Of a stretch of 64,000 nt of DNA, positions 1 to 9,802 are shown one piece after another. Source of the DNA: an uncultured Wenzhouxiangella sp. (GTDB lineage Bacteria > Pseudomonadota > Gammaproteobacteria > Xanthomonadales > Wenzhouxiangellaceae); NCBI GenBank assembly GCA_913057195.1, contig CAJXNL010000001.1, positions 124,001-188,000 of the forward strand, given 5' to 3'. The notes beneath the pieces are model-generated. The model was not told the DNA's origin. It made no database searches and saw only the letters and a list, made by a program, of their open reading frames with translations. A program made the position numbers and the translations under genes. Position 1 is the first letter of the stretch, and every line of letters begins with the position of its first letter.

Positions 1-966
1 GCGCGTTGGCGGAGAAATTTTGAAATTTCGAAGCATGACCGGCCCGGGGTTCGCTCGAAGCCAGTCAACGCATTGGCGAATAATGTGTGTGGATTGGCGC
101 ATCTCTTCGATTCGGACCAGATAGCGGTCATAGCAGTCGCCATTGCTCCCCACCGGAATATCAAAATTCATCTGATCGTACGCCGCGTAAGCGCGTTTTT
201 TGCGCAAATCCCAAGCCACGCCGCTGCCGCGCAGCATGGGACCAGTAAAGCCCAACTGCAGCGCCCGCTCTGGTGAAACCGCGCCAATGCCGACAGTTCG
301 TTGCTTCCAGATTCGGTTGTCTGTCAGCAAAGTCTCGTAATCATCGACTTTGGTATAAAAATCTTCGGTGAACTGATCCAAAAAGTCCAACAATGACCCC
401 TCGCGCCACTTGTTCATCCGCTCGAGGTCTTTGCCCTTGCGCCAGCGACTTTCAGCCACCTTGGGCATCTTGTCAGGCAGGTCCCGATAGACGCCACCGG
501 GCCGATAGTAGGTCGCGTGCATGCGCGCCCCTGACACGGCCTCATAACAATCCATCAGATTTTCGCGCTCTCTGAACGCATACAAAAACACCGACATCGC
601 ACCCAAGTCGAGCGCATTTGAGCCCAGCCACATCAAGTGGTTGAGGATGCGGGTGATCTCATCAAACATTGTGCGGATGTACTGAGCTCGCCGCGGTGCC
701 TCAATGCCCATCAATTGTTCAATCGCCAAAACATAGGCGTGTTCGTTGCACATCATCGAGACATAATCCAGCCGATCCATGTAACCAATGGATTGGTTAT
801 AAGGCTTTGATTCGGCCAGTTTTTCGGTTGCACGATGCAACAGACCCACGTGCGGGTCGGCACGCTCAACGGTTTCACCGTTAAGCTCAAGAATCAGTCG
901 CAGCACACCATGAGCGGCCGGATGCTGCGGGCCAAAGTTCATTGTGAAATTCCGTATCTCACTCAT
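1..966 (-). CDS. nuoD: NADH-quinone oxidoreductase subunit D (partial)
   Basis: Peripheral-arm 49 kDa subunit of respiratory complex I, which with NuoB forms the quinone pocket next to cluster N2 on the cytoplasmic side of the inner membrane. The first 322 codons are present. The gene runs off the left edge, so roughly the last 95 residues of a typical 415-residue protein are missing. The N-terminus reads [20 protein letters not shown], the family hallmark, and the last visible residues, [17 protein letters not shown], match the family's conserved GPV-x-KIxPPxR region. The ATG shares ATGA with the nuoC stop. NuoC and NuoD are separate proteins here, unlike the fused NuoCD of E. coli. Confidence 0.96.
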   Translation of the reverse strand, partial: MSEIRNFTMNFGPQHPAAHGVLRLILELNGETVERADPHVGLLHRATEKLAESKPYNQSIGYMDRLDYVSMMCNEHAYVLAIEQLMGIEAPRRAQYIRTMFDEITRILNHLMWLGSNALDLGAMSVFLYAFRERENLMDCYEAVSGARMHATYYRPGGVYRDLPDKMPKVAESRWRKGKDLERMNKWREGSLLDFLDQFTEDFYTKVDDYETLLTDNRIWKQRTVGIGAVSPERALQLGFTGPMLRGSGVAWDLRKKRAYAAYDQMNFDIPVGSNGDCYDRYLVRIEEMRQSTHIIRQCVDWLRANPGPVMLRNFKISPPTR

Positions 967-1709
967 GACTCAGGATGTCCTTCTTTGACGGCTTTTGATT
1001 CAAGCTTCTCATCGACATAACGACTGTCTTCGCGAATTACCCGAGGGACGAGCACTCGCGGCTCAATCTCGACGGGCTCATACACCACGCGCTCTTTTTG
1101 TTCGTCGTAGCGAACGGTGACATTGCCAATCAGAGGAAAGTCTTTTCTGAATGGGTGACCAATGAACCCATAATCGGTCAAGATTCGGCGCAAATCAGGG
1201 TGCCCTTCAAACACCACGCCAAACAAATCAAACACCTCGCGCTCATACCAGTTCGCCGAGCTCCACACTTCAACCAAAGAGGGCACGACAGGCAAATCCT
1301 CCGCAGGCGCAAAACACTGAATTCGGAGTCGTTTGTTGTGCTTGATGCTCAAAAGATGCGCCACCACGGCGAAGCGATTGGGCACCGCGTCTGCCTCTGG
1401 CCTTTGAGACCAATCAAACCGGCCCGGTCCCAATGCATCCACACCACGCGAAAACCCTTCGCCGGTGGCTTCAGCGGTCTCCCACTCATCGTCGCCGTAG
1501 CCAAGATAATCCACACCACACAGGTCACTCAGCTGCTCAAACGCCAAGCCCGGCTCGTCTCGCAGCTGTAAAGCCACCTCAAACCAGTGATCGGGTGACA
1601 CCATCAAACTCAGCTGCCCACGATGCTCAGTCAACTGCTCTATCTTTTGGCCCAGCCAACGTTCGAGCTCGTCTGCAAGCCCTTGGAGATGTGGTGAAAA
1701 AGCACTCAT
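963..1709 (-). CDS. nuoC: NADH-quinone oxidoreductase subunit C
   Basis: 30 kDa peripheral-arm subunit of complex I, 248 residues. It is recognised by the signature around [14 protein letters not shown] followed by [24 protein letters not shown], the conserved block of the family. I chose the ATG at 1709 because it overlaps the nuoB stop by four bases and gives the usual N-terminus. The open frame continues upstream only as nuoB sequence read out of frame. The C-terminal tail after the conserved block is charged, and the stop overlaps the nuoD start. The gene lies in the middle of the nuoABCD transcription unit and has no promoter of its own that I can see. Confidence 0.95.
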   Translation of the reverse strand: MSAFSPHLQGLADELERWLGQKIEQLTEHRGQLSLMVSPDHWFEVALQLRDEPGLAFEQLSDLCGVDYLGYGDDEWETAEATGEGFSRGVDALGPGRFDWSQRPEADAVPNRFAVVAHLLSIKHNKRLRIQCFAPAEDLPVVPSLVEVWSSANWYEREVFDLFGVVFEGHPDLRRILTDYGFIGHPFRKDFPLIGNVTVRYDEQKERVVYEPVEIEPRVLVPRVIREDSRYVDEKLESKAVKEGHPES

Positions 1710-2251
1710 GAGCGGGCGATCGTGTTCGTTCGTCGAATTTTCTTTTGCAGCTGCAAAATGCCGTAGACCAAAGCCTCCGCCGTTGGCGGGCAGCCGGGCA
1801 CATAGATGTCGACGGGCACCACCCGATCGCACCCACGAGTCACCGCATAGGAGTAGTGATAGTAGCCACCACCATTGGCACACGAGCCCATGGAAATGAC
1901 CCACTTCGGATCGGGCATCTGGTCATAGACCTTGCGAAGCGCCGGCGCCATCTTATTGACCAAGGTTCCGGCGACAATCATCACGTCTGATTGACGTGGG
2001 CTGGGACGAAACACCATCCCAAAGCGGTCAATGTCATAGCGCGAGGCCGCCGAGTGCATCATTTCCACTGCACAACACGCCAAACCGAACGTCATGGGCC
2101 ACATCGATCCGGTTCGAGCCCAGTTGATGAGGGCATCCGCGCTGGTGGTGACAAACCCCTTCTCCAACAGCGGGTTATCACCGGCGGGGCGCAGGATGTC
2201 ATCGACGTCACCATCCACCCCAGGGTTGTGCAGCAGATCGCTCACTCCCAT
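1706..2251 (-). CDS. nuoB: NADH-quinone oxidoreductase subunit B
   Basis: PSST subunit of complex I, which carries the terminal [4Fe-4S] cluster N2 that passes electrons to quinone. It has 181 residues, with the expected ligands visible: the tandem cysteines 59-60 in [12 protein letters not shown]124 in GSCANGGG and C154 in [10 protein letters not shown]. An ATG lies seven codons upstream (2272), but the ATG at 2251 has AAAGGAG seven bases before it and is preferred. The coding region overlaps the end of nuoA by 10 bases and the start of nuoC by 4, so translation of the three is probably coupled. Confidence 0.96.
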   Translation of the reverse strand: MGVSDLLHNPGVDGDVDDILRPAGDNPLLEKGFVTTSADALINWARTGSMWPMTFGLACCAVEMMHSAASRYDIDRFGMVFRPSPRQSDVMIVAGTLVNKMAPALRKVYDQMPDPKWVISMGSCANGGGYYHYSYAVTRGCDRVVPVDIYVPGCPPTAEALVYGILQLQKKIRRTNTIARS

Positions 2252-2598
2252 TCCAACGCTCCTTTCTTCCACTCATATACAAAGCCGATGACAAGAATCA
2301 GCAAGAACACCCCCATCGCTGCTAATCCGGTCATGCCGATGGAATCTAAGGCCACCGCCCAAGGGAATAAAAAGGCAATCTCAAGATCAAAAATGATGAA
2401 CAAGATCGCCACGAGGTAAAACCGCACGTCAAACTGCATGCGGGAGTCTTCAAAAGCCTCGAACCCACACTCATACGCCGAATTTTTTTCAGTCGATGGG
2501 TTGCGCGGCCCAAGAATACTCCCAACCGCAAGCAAGACTGCCCCCATGCCAATACCCACGCCCAGGAAAACCAAAATCGGAAAATAGTCTGTCAACAT
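2242..2598 (-). CDS. nuoA: NADH-quinone oxidoreductase subunit A
   Basis: Small membrane-arm subunit of complex I (118 residues) near the junction with the peripheral arm. Three hydrophobic segments are visible at about residues 7-29, 61-82 and 90-110. The loop holds the conserved [21 protein letters not shown] stretch (Y-E-C-G and the F-D-V-R-F-Y core). It is the first gene of the nuo set. About 145 bases separate it from the upstream tRNA-Leu; I see no strong sigma-70 promoter in that gap, so transcription may start there from a weak promoter or continue from tpiA-secG-tRNA. Confidence 0.95.
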   Translation of the reverse strand: MLTDYFPILVFLGVGIGMGAVLLAVGSILGPRNPSTEKNSAYECGFEAFEDSRMQFDVRFYLVAILFIIFDLEIAFLFPWAVALDSIGMTGLAAMGVFLLILVIGFVYEWKKGALEWE

Positions 2599-2744
2599 GG
2601 TGGCTGTCTATACTCTTTCGGCTTTGGCCAATACCCGTTCAGTTTAGTCAGAATCCGTGAACTCTCAGTTACCAACGAACACGATTCAAGTCAGTGATCC
2701 AGCGACTGTCGAATCGACTTCGTTGACTCACTTTGTTTCCAAGC

Positions 2745-2829
2745 TGGTGCCGAAGGCCGGACTCGAACCGGCACGGCTTTCGCCACTGCCCCCTCAAGAC
2801 AGCGTGTCTACCAATTCCACCACTTCGGC
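2745..2829 (-). tRNA. tRNA-Leu (anticodon GAG)
   Basis: An 85-base class II tRNA including an encoded CCA end. The acceptor stem GCCGAAG pairs with CTTCGGC and is followed by ACCA. The D arm contains TGGTAGAC. The anticodon loop is TTGAGGG with anticodon GAG, closed by CTGTC/GGCAG. A long variable arm is followed by a T arm with GGTTCGAGTCC. It reads CUC and CUU leucine codons. It lies 46 bases downstream of secG in the same orientation with no terminator between them; a tRNA-Leu(GAG) next to secG is also found in E. coli (leuU). Confidence 0.97.
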
Positions 2830-2875
2830 TAATCTGTATCCTTACGTTGCACTTTACCGGCCCCAGTGAACCCCA

Positions 2876-3370
2876 CTAGGGATTGGGATTGGGCGTTTCG
2901 TCATCGTCAACCTGAGATGATGTCGACGCCTCACCACTGGCTTCGCCGGTCGTTGCGCTCTGGCTGGCCCCCGACTCGCCCTCGCTGACCTCGCCGTCCA
3001 CCGGCGGTTGAAGGAACGTCTCGGACGACTCGCCGTCCGCGAGGTCATCAACTGGGATGTCATTGGCCGCCGGTGCAGGCGCCTCAATGAGGCGTTCTGC
3101 AACGCCCAGGTCCTCGTCGCCCGCGCCTGAACCACTCGATCGCGCAAGCAACACCGCCATAGACAAGCTGATGAGGAAAAACGCCACGCCAATCCATCCG
3201 GTGAGCTTGCCCAGAAAGCTGGCAGATCCTTTTGATCCAAAAACCGTGCCCGACGCGCCGGCACCGAACGCCGCCCCCATGGTGGCGCCCGGGCCACGTT
3301 GGACCAGCACCACAGCAATCAAGCCAATGGCCAGCAAAATGTGGATCACAATCAATGCGGTGTAGAGCAT
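2876..3370 (-). CDS. secG: Protein translocase subunit SecG
   Basis: Small accessory subunit of the SecYEG translocon. Two membrane segments are visible at about residues 2-23 and 54-76, with the conserved VLVQRGPGATMGAAFG loop between them and GSASFLGKLTGW before the second helix. At 164 residues it is much longer than the usual 75-115. The extra length is an 85-90 residue C-terminal tail rich in Asp, Glu, Ser and Pro with almost no lysine or arginine. The gene follows tpiA and precedes tRNA-Leu, a common order. Confidence 0.92.
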   Translation of the reverse strand: MLYTALIVIHILLAIGLIAVVLVQRGPGATMGAAFGAGASGTVFGSKGSASFLGKLTGWIGVAFFLISLSMAVLLARSSGSGAGDEDLGVAERLIEAPAPAANDIPVDDLADGESSETFLQPPVDGEVSEGESGASQSATTGEASGEASTSSQVDDDETPNPNP

Positions 3371-3481
3371 GTCTTTTCAGTCACCCGTCTCGATTTAGTT
3401 CATCTCGATCACATCGATCGCGATGTTGATGTTCAACCGTGTTGTTGTGTGTTCAGCGCGACGACCCGTCGGAGTCGTCTG

Positions 3482-4249
3482 TTAACCCACCGCCTGGCAT
3501 ATCTCGACAAAAGACTCTGCACTGAGCGAGGCGCCGCCAATCAAGCCACCGTCGATGTCGTCACAGCTCAGGATTTCTAGGGCGTTGTCTGGCTTGACGC
3601 TGCCACCATAGATCACTCTGACCTGACCGGCTATTGTATCACTGTTGGCACCAATCCGCGCCCGAATTGATGCGTGCACCGCCTGCGCTTGGGCCGGCGT
3701 GGCCGTCTTCCCAGTGCCAATCGCCCAAACCGGCTCGTAGGCGACAACGGCATGCTCAAATGCCTCCACTCCAGCGACCTCCAGGACCGCCTCTAACTGC
3801 GACAAAACCACCTTGTCAGTTTGACCGGCGTCTCGCTCGGCCAATGTCTCACCGACGCAGACAATGGGGATCAGCCCCGCCTGCTGAGCCGCCAGAAACT
3901 TTTGTGCCACCTGGGCGCTGGTTTCTCCATGGTCCTGTCGACGCTCGGAGTGCCCCACCAGCACAAAACGACAGCCGCAATCGCTCAGCATCGCGCCACT
4001 CACCTCACCCGTGTGAGCGCCTTCAGCATGCGCTGAGACATCTTGTGCGCCCAGATCAATCGGTGCCTGATGCGCCCGAATGGCCGCAGCCACGGCCGTG
4101 AGATAGGGGAACGGCGGGATTAAAGCGATCTCTGCACGGGGCTTTTTCAAGCTTTGCGCGATTGCCCCACTTAAGGATTCAGCGAAGGCTTGGCTGCCGT
4201 GCATTTTCCAATTGCCGGCGATGAGAGGGTGTCGAGTCACGGGTTCCAT
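3482..4249 (-). CDS. tpiA: Triosephosphate isomerase
   Basis: Interconverts dihydroxyacetone phosphate and glyceraldehyde 3-phosphate in glycolysis and gluconeogenesis. The protein has 255 residues, normal for the family. The active-site residues are in place: N13 and K15 in AGNWKMHG, H100 in VGHSERR and E172 in AYEPVWAIGTG, followed by the phosphate-binding YGGSVKPDN segment. It is the first gene of the minus-strand run tpiA-secG-tRNA-Leu-nuo. The short-chain dehydrogenase at 4321 is transcribed divergently, leaving 71 bases for both promoters. Confidence 0.96.
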   Translation of the reverse strand: MEPVTRHPLIAGNWKMHGSQAFAESLSGAIAQSLKKPRAEIALIPPFPYLTAVAAAIRAHQAPIDLGAQDVSAHAEGAHTGEVSGAMLSDCGCRFVLVGHSERRQDHGETSAQVAQKFLAAQQAGLIPIVCVGETLAERDAGQTDKVVLSQLEAVLEVAGVEAFEHAVVAYEPVWAIGTGKTATPAQAQAVHASIRARIGANSDTIAGQVRVIYGGSVKPDNALEILSCDDIDGGLIGGASLSAESFVEICQAVG

Positions 4250-4320
4250 CGATGGATTTCACTTTATGGGTTTGGCACGGTAGGATAAGAACTTCCATTC
4301 ACAGATACAAGGTGGGCGCC

Positions 4321-5154
4321 ATGACCGCACAGGCCATTGCTCTCGTGACCGGTGCCTCGGCAGGCATTGGTGAGGCGTTTGCACGTCAATTGGCGGCTCA
4401 AGGCCACCACTTGGCTTTAACCGCCCGGCGTCGGGACCGACTCCAGGCCCTCGCCGATGAACTGGAGGCCAAACACGGGGTCACCTGCCTTGTCGTTGAA
4501 GCCGACTTGGCCCAGGCTGAGGCCGCTCAACATCTGATCGAGGCCATCCACCGCGCCGGTTTCTATGTCGATGTGTTGGTCAACAATGCCGGCTTTGCCG
4601 TCGGCGGCTATTACACGGCAGCCTCATGGCCCGAGCAGGCTCGATTCATGCAGGTGATGGTCCACGCCGTGGCCGAATTAACCCACCGCGCCTTGCCCGA
4701 CATGCTCGAGCACGGCCGTGGGCGCATCATCAATGTGGCCTCGGTGGCGGGCATTGTCGCCGGCTCATCCGGCCACACTTTATACGCCGCCTCCAAGGCT
4801 TTTTTAATCAAATTCTCTGAATCATTGGCAATGGAAAATGACGCCACCGGCATCCGCGTCCAAGCGCTGTGCCCTGGGTTCACTTGGTCGGAGTTTCACG
4901 ATGTCATCGGCAATCGGCATTTGGTCTCCCAGATGCCCAACTACATGTGGATGCGCGCTGAAGAGGTGGTGCAAGCGAGCTTGGCAGCCATAGACCAGCC
5001 CAAAGCGCCGGTGATGTTTGTGCCTGGGCGTGTCAACCGTTTCCTCGCGTTCTTGTCGCGAAAATTGCCCTATCGGTGGGGCTACGCGTTGGTGAAGAAA
5101 AGAAGCGGGGATTTTCGCTTGCAAGCGCCCGCCCACGGTGATGATCAGCACTGA
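4321..5154 (+). CDS. Short-chain dehydrogenase/reductase (classical SDR)
   Basis: NAD(P)-dependent oxidoreductase of 277 residues; the substrate cannot be read from the sequence. The Rossmann fold is clear: TGASAGIG at 10-17, NNAG at 88-91, catalytic S141, Y155 and K159 (YAASK). RR after beta-2 (TARRRDR) favours NADPH over NADH. The C-terminal part contains CPGFTWSEF, similar to SDRs annotated as DltE/YqjQ-like or acyl-reducing enzymes. An open frame extends 23 codons upstream, but I prefer the ATG at 4321 because homologues start a few residues before the first beta strand and AAGGTG lies just before it. Confidence 0.85.
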   Translation: MTAQAIALVTGASAGIGEAFARQLAAQGHHLALTARRRDRLQALADELEAKHGVTCLVVEADLAQAEAAQHLIEAIHRAGFYVDVLVNNAGFAVGGYYTAASWPEQARFMQVMVHAVAELTHRALPDMLEHGRGRIINVASVAGIVAGSSGHTLYAASKAFLIKFSESLAMENDATGIRVQALCPGFTWSEFHDVIGNRHLVSQMPNYMWMRAEEVVQASLAAIDQPKAPVMFVPGRVNRFLAFLSRKLPYRWGYALVKKRSGDFRLQAPAHGDDQH

Positions 5155-5252
5155 TGGCGATGGCTTGCGCGCATTTTGGACGCCTTTAGCCGGCCACATC
5201 CAACCGATTTAACCTTCATCCTAAACCGAGGCAACAAATAAGGAGAACATGC

Positions 5253-5879
5253 ATGACTTATCACTTAAAAGCGCTCATGGCACTGGCGTTGCTGGCTGTG
5301 GCCCCCGTCACACTGGGCGATAATCACGGTGAGCATTCCGCATCGGATGACGGTCTCGAACACTATGTGATCGACACCTCCGGCGCGCACGCCTTTATTC
5401 AGTTCAAAATCAGTCATCTGGGATTTTCTTGGTTGTATGGCCGCTTCAATGAATTTGAGGGGGCGTTCAGCTTTGATCCCGACAATCCGTCCAATTCAAG
5501 CGTTGAAGTCACGATCGACACCACCAGCATCGACTCCAACCATGAACGGCGCGATGCGCACTTGAAAAACGAGGACTTCCTCACCGTTGCAGAGTATCCC
5601 AGCGCCCGGTTTGTCAGCACCGATTTTGAGCATGTCGAAGGCGATCGCTACACCATGGTCGGTGATCTGACCTTCATGGGCATAACGCGAAGCTTGACAT
5701 TTGACGTCGAGCAAGTCGGGGCCGGCACCGACCCTTGGGGCAATTATCGTCGGGGCTTCCATGGCACCACGCGCTTTGCGTTGGCTGATTTTGGAATCGA
5801 CTATGACTTGGGGCCTGACTCACGCGAAGTTGAAATCATTCTCGACGTCGAGGGCATCCGCCAAACCCCCGAAGCCTGA
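5253..5879 (+). CDS. YceI-family periplasmic protein
   Basis: Secreted lipocalin-like beta-barrel protein of 208 residues. A Sec signal peptide covers about residues 1-22 (hydrophobic core MALALLAVAPVTLG). The family pattern follows: HAFIQFKISHLGFSWLYGRFNEFEG, then VEVTIDTTSIDSNHERRDAHLKNEDFL with the conserved RD-HL-FL, then GDLTFMGIT. Members bind polyisoprenoid or amphiphilic ligands; the role here is unknown. The ATG at 5253 has AGGAG eight to twelve bases upstream. The gene ends 20 bases from the stop of the convergent yhdP with no terminator visible between them. Confidence 0.9.
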   Translation: MTYHLKALMALALLAVAPVTLGDNHGEHSASDDGLEHYVIDTSGAHAFIQFKISHLGFSWLYGRFNEFEGAFSFDPDNPSNSSVEVTIDTTSIDSNHERRDAHLKNEDFLTVAEYPSARFVSTDFEHVEGDRYTMVGDLTFMGITRSLTFDVEQVGAGTDPWGNYRRGFHGTTRFALADFGIDYDLGPDSREVEIILDVEGIRQTPEA

Positions 5880-5899
5880 TTGCGGTTTCGGCCCAGGGC

Positions 5900-8800
5900 T
5901 CATTGGGTGCGCCCATTGCCACCACCCACATCAGACGATGGGGGCGGTGGCGGCCCTTGTGGGCGCACCTCCATGTCGTCGTCGCTTGCGTCGCTGACAT
6001 CAGCCACCTCAGCGTCCACCAGCTCAATCACGGGGTCAGCCCACGGGCCTTGAATGGAATAGCGCGCCATCGATACGCCCTTCAACGGCTGGTTGAGAAT
6101 GGTGCGCAGCAACAGACCCGCCGCGGCGCCCACCGGCCCACCTGCCAAACCGCCAATCACCGGCAAAGTCGACCCCAACCCAGGCTCAATCACCAACGAC
6201 TGGTCATAGGTTCGCGCCAACATGTCGGTTGTGCCTGTTAAGGTCATGACCGCCGCAGGCGAGGCGATTCTGACGCCTCCAGTGCGGGCCATCCCCGACT
6301 GCATATCAAAGCGTCCCTCAATGTCATCGAAAGAAAAACCCGATGAGAAGACGTCGCGAAAATCCAGCACCAGACGCCTGGGAAGCGCATTAAAACTGAT
6401 CAATCCCAACAGCCGACCCGCCCCGGCCGAGGCCTGCGGGATGTTGCCTCCCCTCAACTCAAAATCCAAGCCCCCTGCCACTCGGAACAAGTTGAAATCC
6501 AGGGGCGTGCCAGGCCAGTCCAGCTCAAAATCAACACTTGCCTGCCGCGCGCGAAGGCCTGCTTGATAGCCCGTCGCCTGAATCAGCTGGTTGAAGTTAC
6601 GGGAGCTGAGTCGACCCACCATCTCAGAGCGCGGCTCCTCCCCAGATGCCTGAACCCATCGCCCTTGGGCCTGAAATCTCAAATCGGGCCCATCCACATC
6701 AATCAACTCAAGCTCCAGGCCGTCTGCGGTCTTATGCGTTTCTAAGCGCAGCTGGCCCAGCGCCAAATCACCCCAGGTCAATGACTCAATCAAAACGGTC
6801 AGCGGCCGAAACCGTCGCGGGTCTTGCAGGTTCGGCGCATCAATGGGGGCATCATTTGAGGCCGGTGACGTCGTTTGCAGTTGCGCACGCGCCAAATCAA
6901 CCACAATCGATCGGTCCATTTCAGCGCCGCTTGGCCACACCACCTCACCGGAAAGGCTGGGTCCATCAACGTCAATGAGCCACTGTTGGTCATCCAATGT
7001 GACTTGAAGATCAGCCCAATCGGGCACCAGCCCAGGTAAAACCAATGCCTCAGTGGACACATCAATGTTGACTTGATCAGCCAAGGCCGCGCTCACCCAT
7101 GCCGACATAGACGCGGCGGTCACAGCCTCGCGTGCCGTTTGCCGTTGCCAATAGGCGCGCCAGGCGTCCATGTCTAAACGGCGCAGCGCCCCTTGCACCA
7201 CCAGACCCGGCCCTTCCGGACGCCGCATGGCGGGGAAAGGTGTCTCAGGCCCCGTCTGAACGGCCACCGACCAGCCCCCACTCACCTGTTCGATGGCCGC
7301 GCGCCAAAGACCATCGCCTTGGAGACTCACCCTCCACGGCTGCTCGGGCGTGCCGGTCAAACGCGTGATCTCCAAAGGCCAAACCGCGTTGGCGGGTTTG
7401 TTGAACGGGCGTGGCCAACGGCTCTCCAAACCCGCCAAATCACTGGAGAGTTTAAGGGCCAACCCATCGCCCTCAGGGGCGTCGGCCAACACAATTGACC
7501 AATCGGAGACCCCATCGACCGCTCCGGCCAATGACTGACCCCAAGGCTGTTCAGCCAACCAATCACTCATGTTAAGCGCGGTTTGAATGTCAACACGCGC
7601 CTTTGGAGAAAATTGGATGGTTGTGTCGAGCGCCAACGACTGACCATCAAAGACCGCACTCAGCGCTTGGGAGCGAATGACTTGTCGATCAAACTCGATC
7701 GACCCCTGCAGGTCATCCAATGCGATGCCCGCTTCGTTGAACGCCACACGATTGTCGACAAAGTCGACCTCGCCATTGATCGCCCACTGATCTCGGGCGT
7801 TAACAGGCAAGCGGATTGAGACATCAGAATTCACCGAACCCGCCCACGCCATGGGCTCGAACACATCGGCCCAGCCCGGAAATGGCAACCCACCCAGGGC
7901 CGATGCCAATGCATTGGCATCCACCGCCTCGCCACGCAGGTCAAGCTCCACGACGGCCTCACTCAATTGATCGATGTGGATGCGTGGCGCCGCAAGCGCC
8001 ATGCCCCCGACCGTGCCTTGCCGCACCCGGCCGGTGAGCGACTGACCTGAAAATGTCACCTGTCCGTTGAGATCGCGGGCCACCGGCCAATTGTTGGCAT
8101 AGGCCATGTCCACATCAGAAAACGTCACCTCAGCGTCCAAATGCCCGGGCGTGAATTGACGGGTGCGAAGCCCCACTGGGAAATGAAGCAAGGCATGCCC
8201 CGTGGCGTCACCGACATTCAGCAGCGCGTTGTTCAACCAGGCCAGCGCCGGCGGCGGGATCACCCGATGGGGCAACAACGGTCGCGGATCCAACGATTCA
8301 ATGCGCGGCGAGGTCACCAAAAGGTCGATGAATGGACGCGTGGCCTGGCGATAAACTGCGCCATCGAGGCGGACATCATAGTGCTCACTGGCCAGATCGA
8401 CCGCTTGAAAATCCCACCGATCAGGACTGATCAAAATCCGACCGGTGATGCTGGACAGATCAACAACGCCTGGAAACGCCTCAGGCCACGCCACTTGCAA
8501 TGACCCACCCAAATCCAAAGCCACTCGATCGCCGGCCAGGGCCAACTGTCCGGTGAATCCTTCAATGGCGCTTGAGGACGCGTCATCGACCAGACTCAAG
8601 CCCTCGATTCGCCCCTGGGCGTGATGCGCGCGGTCGGCCCGATCCAGTCCCAATGTGAGCCCTTCGATCTGACCCGACAGGCGATCAGGCCAAGCCGACC
8701 ATGCGCCCAGCCAGGGATCCAGGGCTTGATGAAGGGTCTCAAGATCGGCACGATCCACGGCCAGCGCGCGCGCGATCGGGGTGACCCCCACCGCAAGCGA

Positions 8801-9793
8801 CGCCAACGCCGGTTGCTCGTTGAACTCAAGCTCACGAAGCTCCAGCGCCCAGGCGCGCTGGCCATGGCTCGGCCAACGTTTGGCGCTCCACCGTGAGCGC
8901 ACCACACCATGCTCGCCCACCCAATCCATCTCGGCATCCAAGCGCGCGCCTCGAACCCGATCCCAACTGAGCCATGCCTCAGCACTCATGGTCGCTGGGC
9001 TGGCCAAGGCGGTGTCGTAACCCAGCTCGGAGAGCCAGTACGACAAAGAAATCTCCTGCGCCTCAAGCCAAGCCACCGCGGTTGACCAACGCGCGTTCGA
9101 TCGGCCCACCGCGACACGGAACTGAACCTGCTCAGGTGCCGCCTCGCGCGCGGCCAGCCAGCCCGTGAGACGATAGCGTTGCCCCGCCTTTGAAAAGTCG
9201 GCCTCGGCCACGTGCAGCGTGATCGGCTGCTGATCTCTGGGCTGAAGCATCAATTCAGCAGAGCGCATCGAAAAACCCAACCACTCTGGCCAGCGTTCAA
9301 CAAGCGCGGCTGTGGGGGACGGAGGGGCAGCGCCTTGATCCGATGATTGCGGCGGTGGCGAACCACCACCCCACTGCAGTTGCCAGCCGCCATCGGCCTG
9401 TTCGAGCACCGACAGCTTGGGCGCAAGCACCGCCAAATGGGTGATGACCGTGTCGCGCCGAAACGCGTTCAGCCAGTGGAATTCAACCACCGCTTGATCC
9501 ACTTCCCAAGACGGCATGCCCGCTCGTGTGATGGCAACATCACTCAAGCGCATCGACGGCAGAAACCCAGGCCAGCGGATCTCAAGCCGATCAATGCGCA
9601 CTGAAGCATTGAGGGCCTGACTGAGCTGACGCTCCAGAGGGGACTTAAGAAGTTCGGCCTGGGGCGCGAGCAGGCGGCCTAAGCCCACCAGCACCGCCAG
9701 ACCAATAATCAGACCAGCGGCCAAGGAAAAAAACCAGGCACGCGCTTTGCGCCAAAAAAAACCGGGCTTTTGGAGTGGATGCGGCTCAGTCAC
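5900..9793 (-). CDS. yhdP: YhdP-family AsmA-like envelope protein
   Basis: Large inner-membrane-anchored protein of 1297 residues. A single membrane helix lies at about 19-40 and is followed by a very long periplasmic region rich in beta structure. In the AsmA/YhdP/TamB group such proteins form hydrophobic-groove bridges that move phospholipid to the outer membrane. Recognition rests on the N-terminal helix plus LLAPQAELLKSPLERQLSQAL, the position directly downstream of rng, the length, and the C-terminal GLISFNALPRRLVLDFRDVFSSGFSFDDIEG, characteristic of YhdP. It starts with GTG ten bases after the rng stop. The C-terminus has an unusual proline run followed by a glycine-rich end. Confidence 0.9.
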   Translation of the reverse strand: MTEPHPLQKPGFFWRKARAWFFSLAAGLIIGLAVLVGLGRLLAPQAELLKSPLERQLSQALNASVRIDRLEIRWPGFLPSMRLSDVAITRAGMPSWEVDQAVVEFHWLNAFRRDTVITHLAVLAPKLSVLEQADGGWQLQWGGGSPPPQSSDQGAAPPSPTAALVERWPEWLGFSMRSAELMLQPRDQQPITLHVAEADFSKAGQRYRLTGWLAAREAAPEQVQFRVAVGRSNARWSTAVAWLEAQEISLSYWLSELGYDTALASPATMSAEAWLSWDRVRGARLDAEMDWVGEHGVVRSRWSAKRWPSHGQRAWALELRELEFNEQPALASLAVGVTPIARALAVDRADLETLHQALDPWLGAWSAWPDRLSGQIEGLTLGLDRADRAHHAQGRIEGLSLVDDASSSAIEGFTGQLALAGDRVALDLGGSLQVAWPEAFPGVVDLSSITGRILISPDRWDFQAVDLASEHYDVRLDGAVYRQATRPFIDLLVTSPRIESLDPRPLLPHRVIPPPALAWLNNALLNVGDATGHALLHFPVGLRTRQFTPGHLDAEVTFSDVDMAYANNWPVARDLNGQVTFSGQSLTGRVRQGTVGGMALAAPRIHIDQLSEAVVELDLRGEAVDANALASALGGLPFPGWADVFEPMAWAGSVNSDVSIRLPVNARDQWAINGEVDFVDNRVAFNEAGIALDDLQGSIEFDRQVIRSQALSAVFDGQSLALDTTIQFSPKARVDIQTALNMSDWLAEQPWGQSLAGAVDGVSDWSIVLADAPEGDGLALKLSSDLAGLESRWPRPFNKPANAVWPLEITRLTGTPEQPWRVSLQGDGLWRAAIEQVSGGWSVAVQTGPETPFPAMRRPEGPGLVVQGALRRLDMDAWRAYWQRQTAREAVTAASMSAWVSAALADQVNIDVSTEALVLPGLVPDWADLQVTLDDQQWLIDVDGPSLSGEVVWPSGAEMDRSIVVDLARAQLQTTSPASNDAPIDAPNLQDPRRFRPLTVLIESLTWGDLALGQLRLETHKTADGLELELIDVDGPDLRFQAQGRWVQASGEEPRSEMVGRLSSRNFNQLIQATGYQAGLRARQASVDFELDWPGTPLDFNLFRVAGGLDFELRGGNIPQASAGAGRLLGLISFNALPRRLVLDFRDVFSSGFSFDDIEGRFDMQSGMARTGGVRIASPAAVMTLTGTTDMLARTYDQSLVIEPGLGSTLPVIGGLAGGPVGAAAGLLLRTILNQPLKGVSMARYSIQGPWADPVIELVDAEVADVSDASDDDMEVRPQGPPPPPSSDVGGGNGRTQ

Positions 9794-9802
9794 TTATGCT
9801 TC

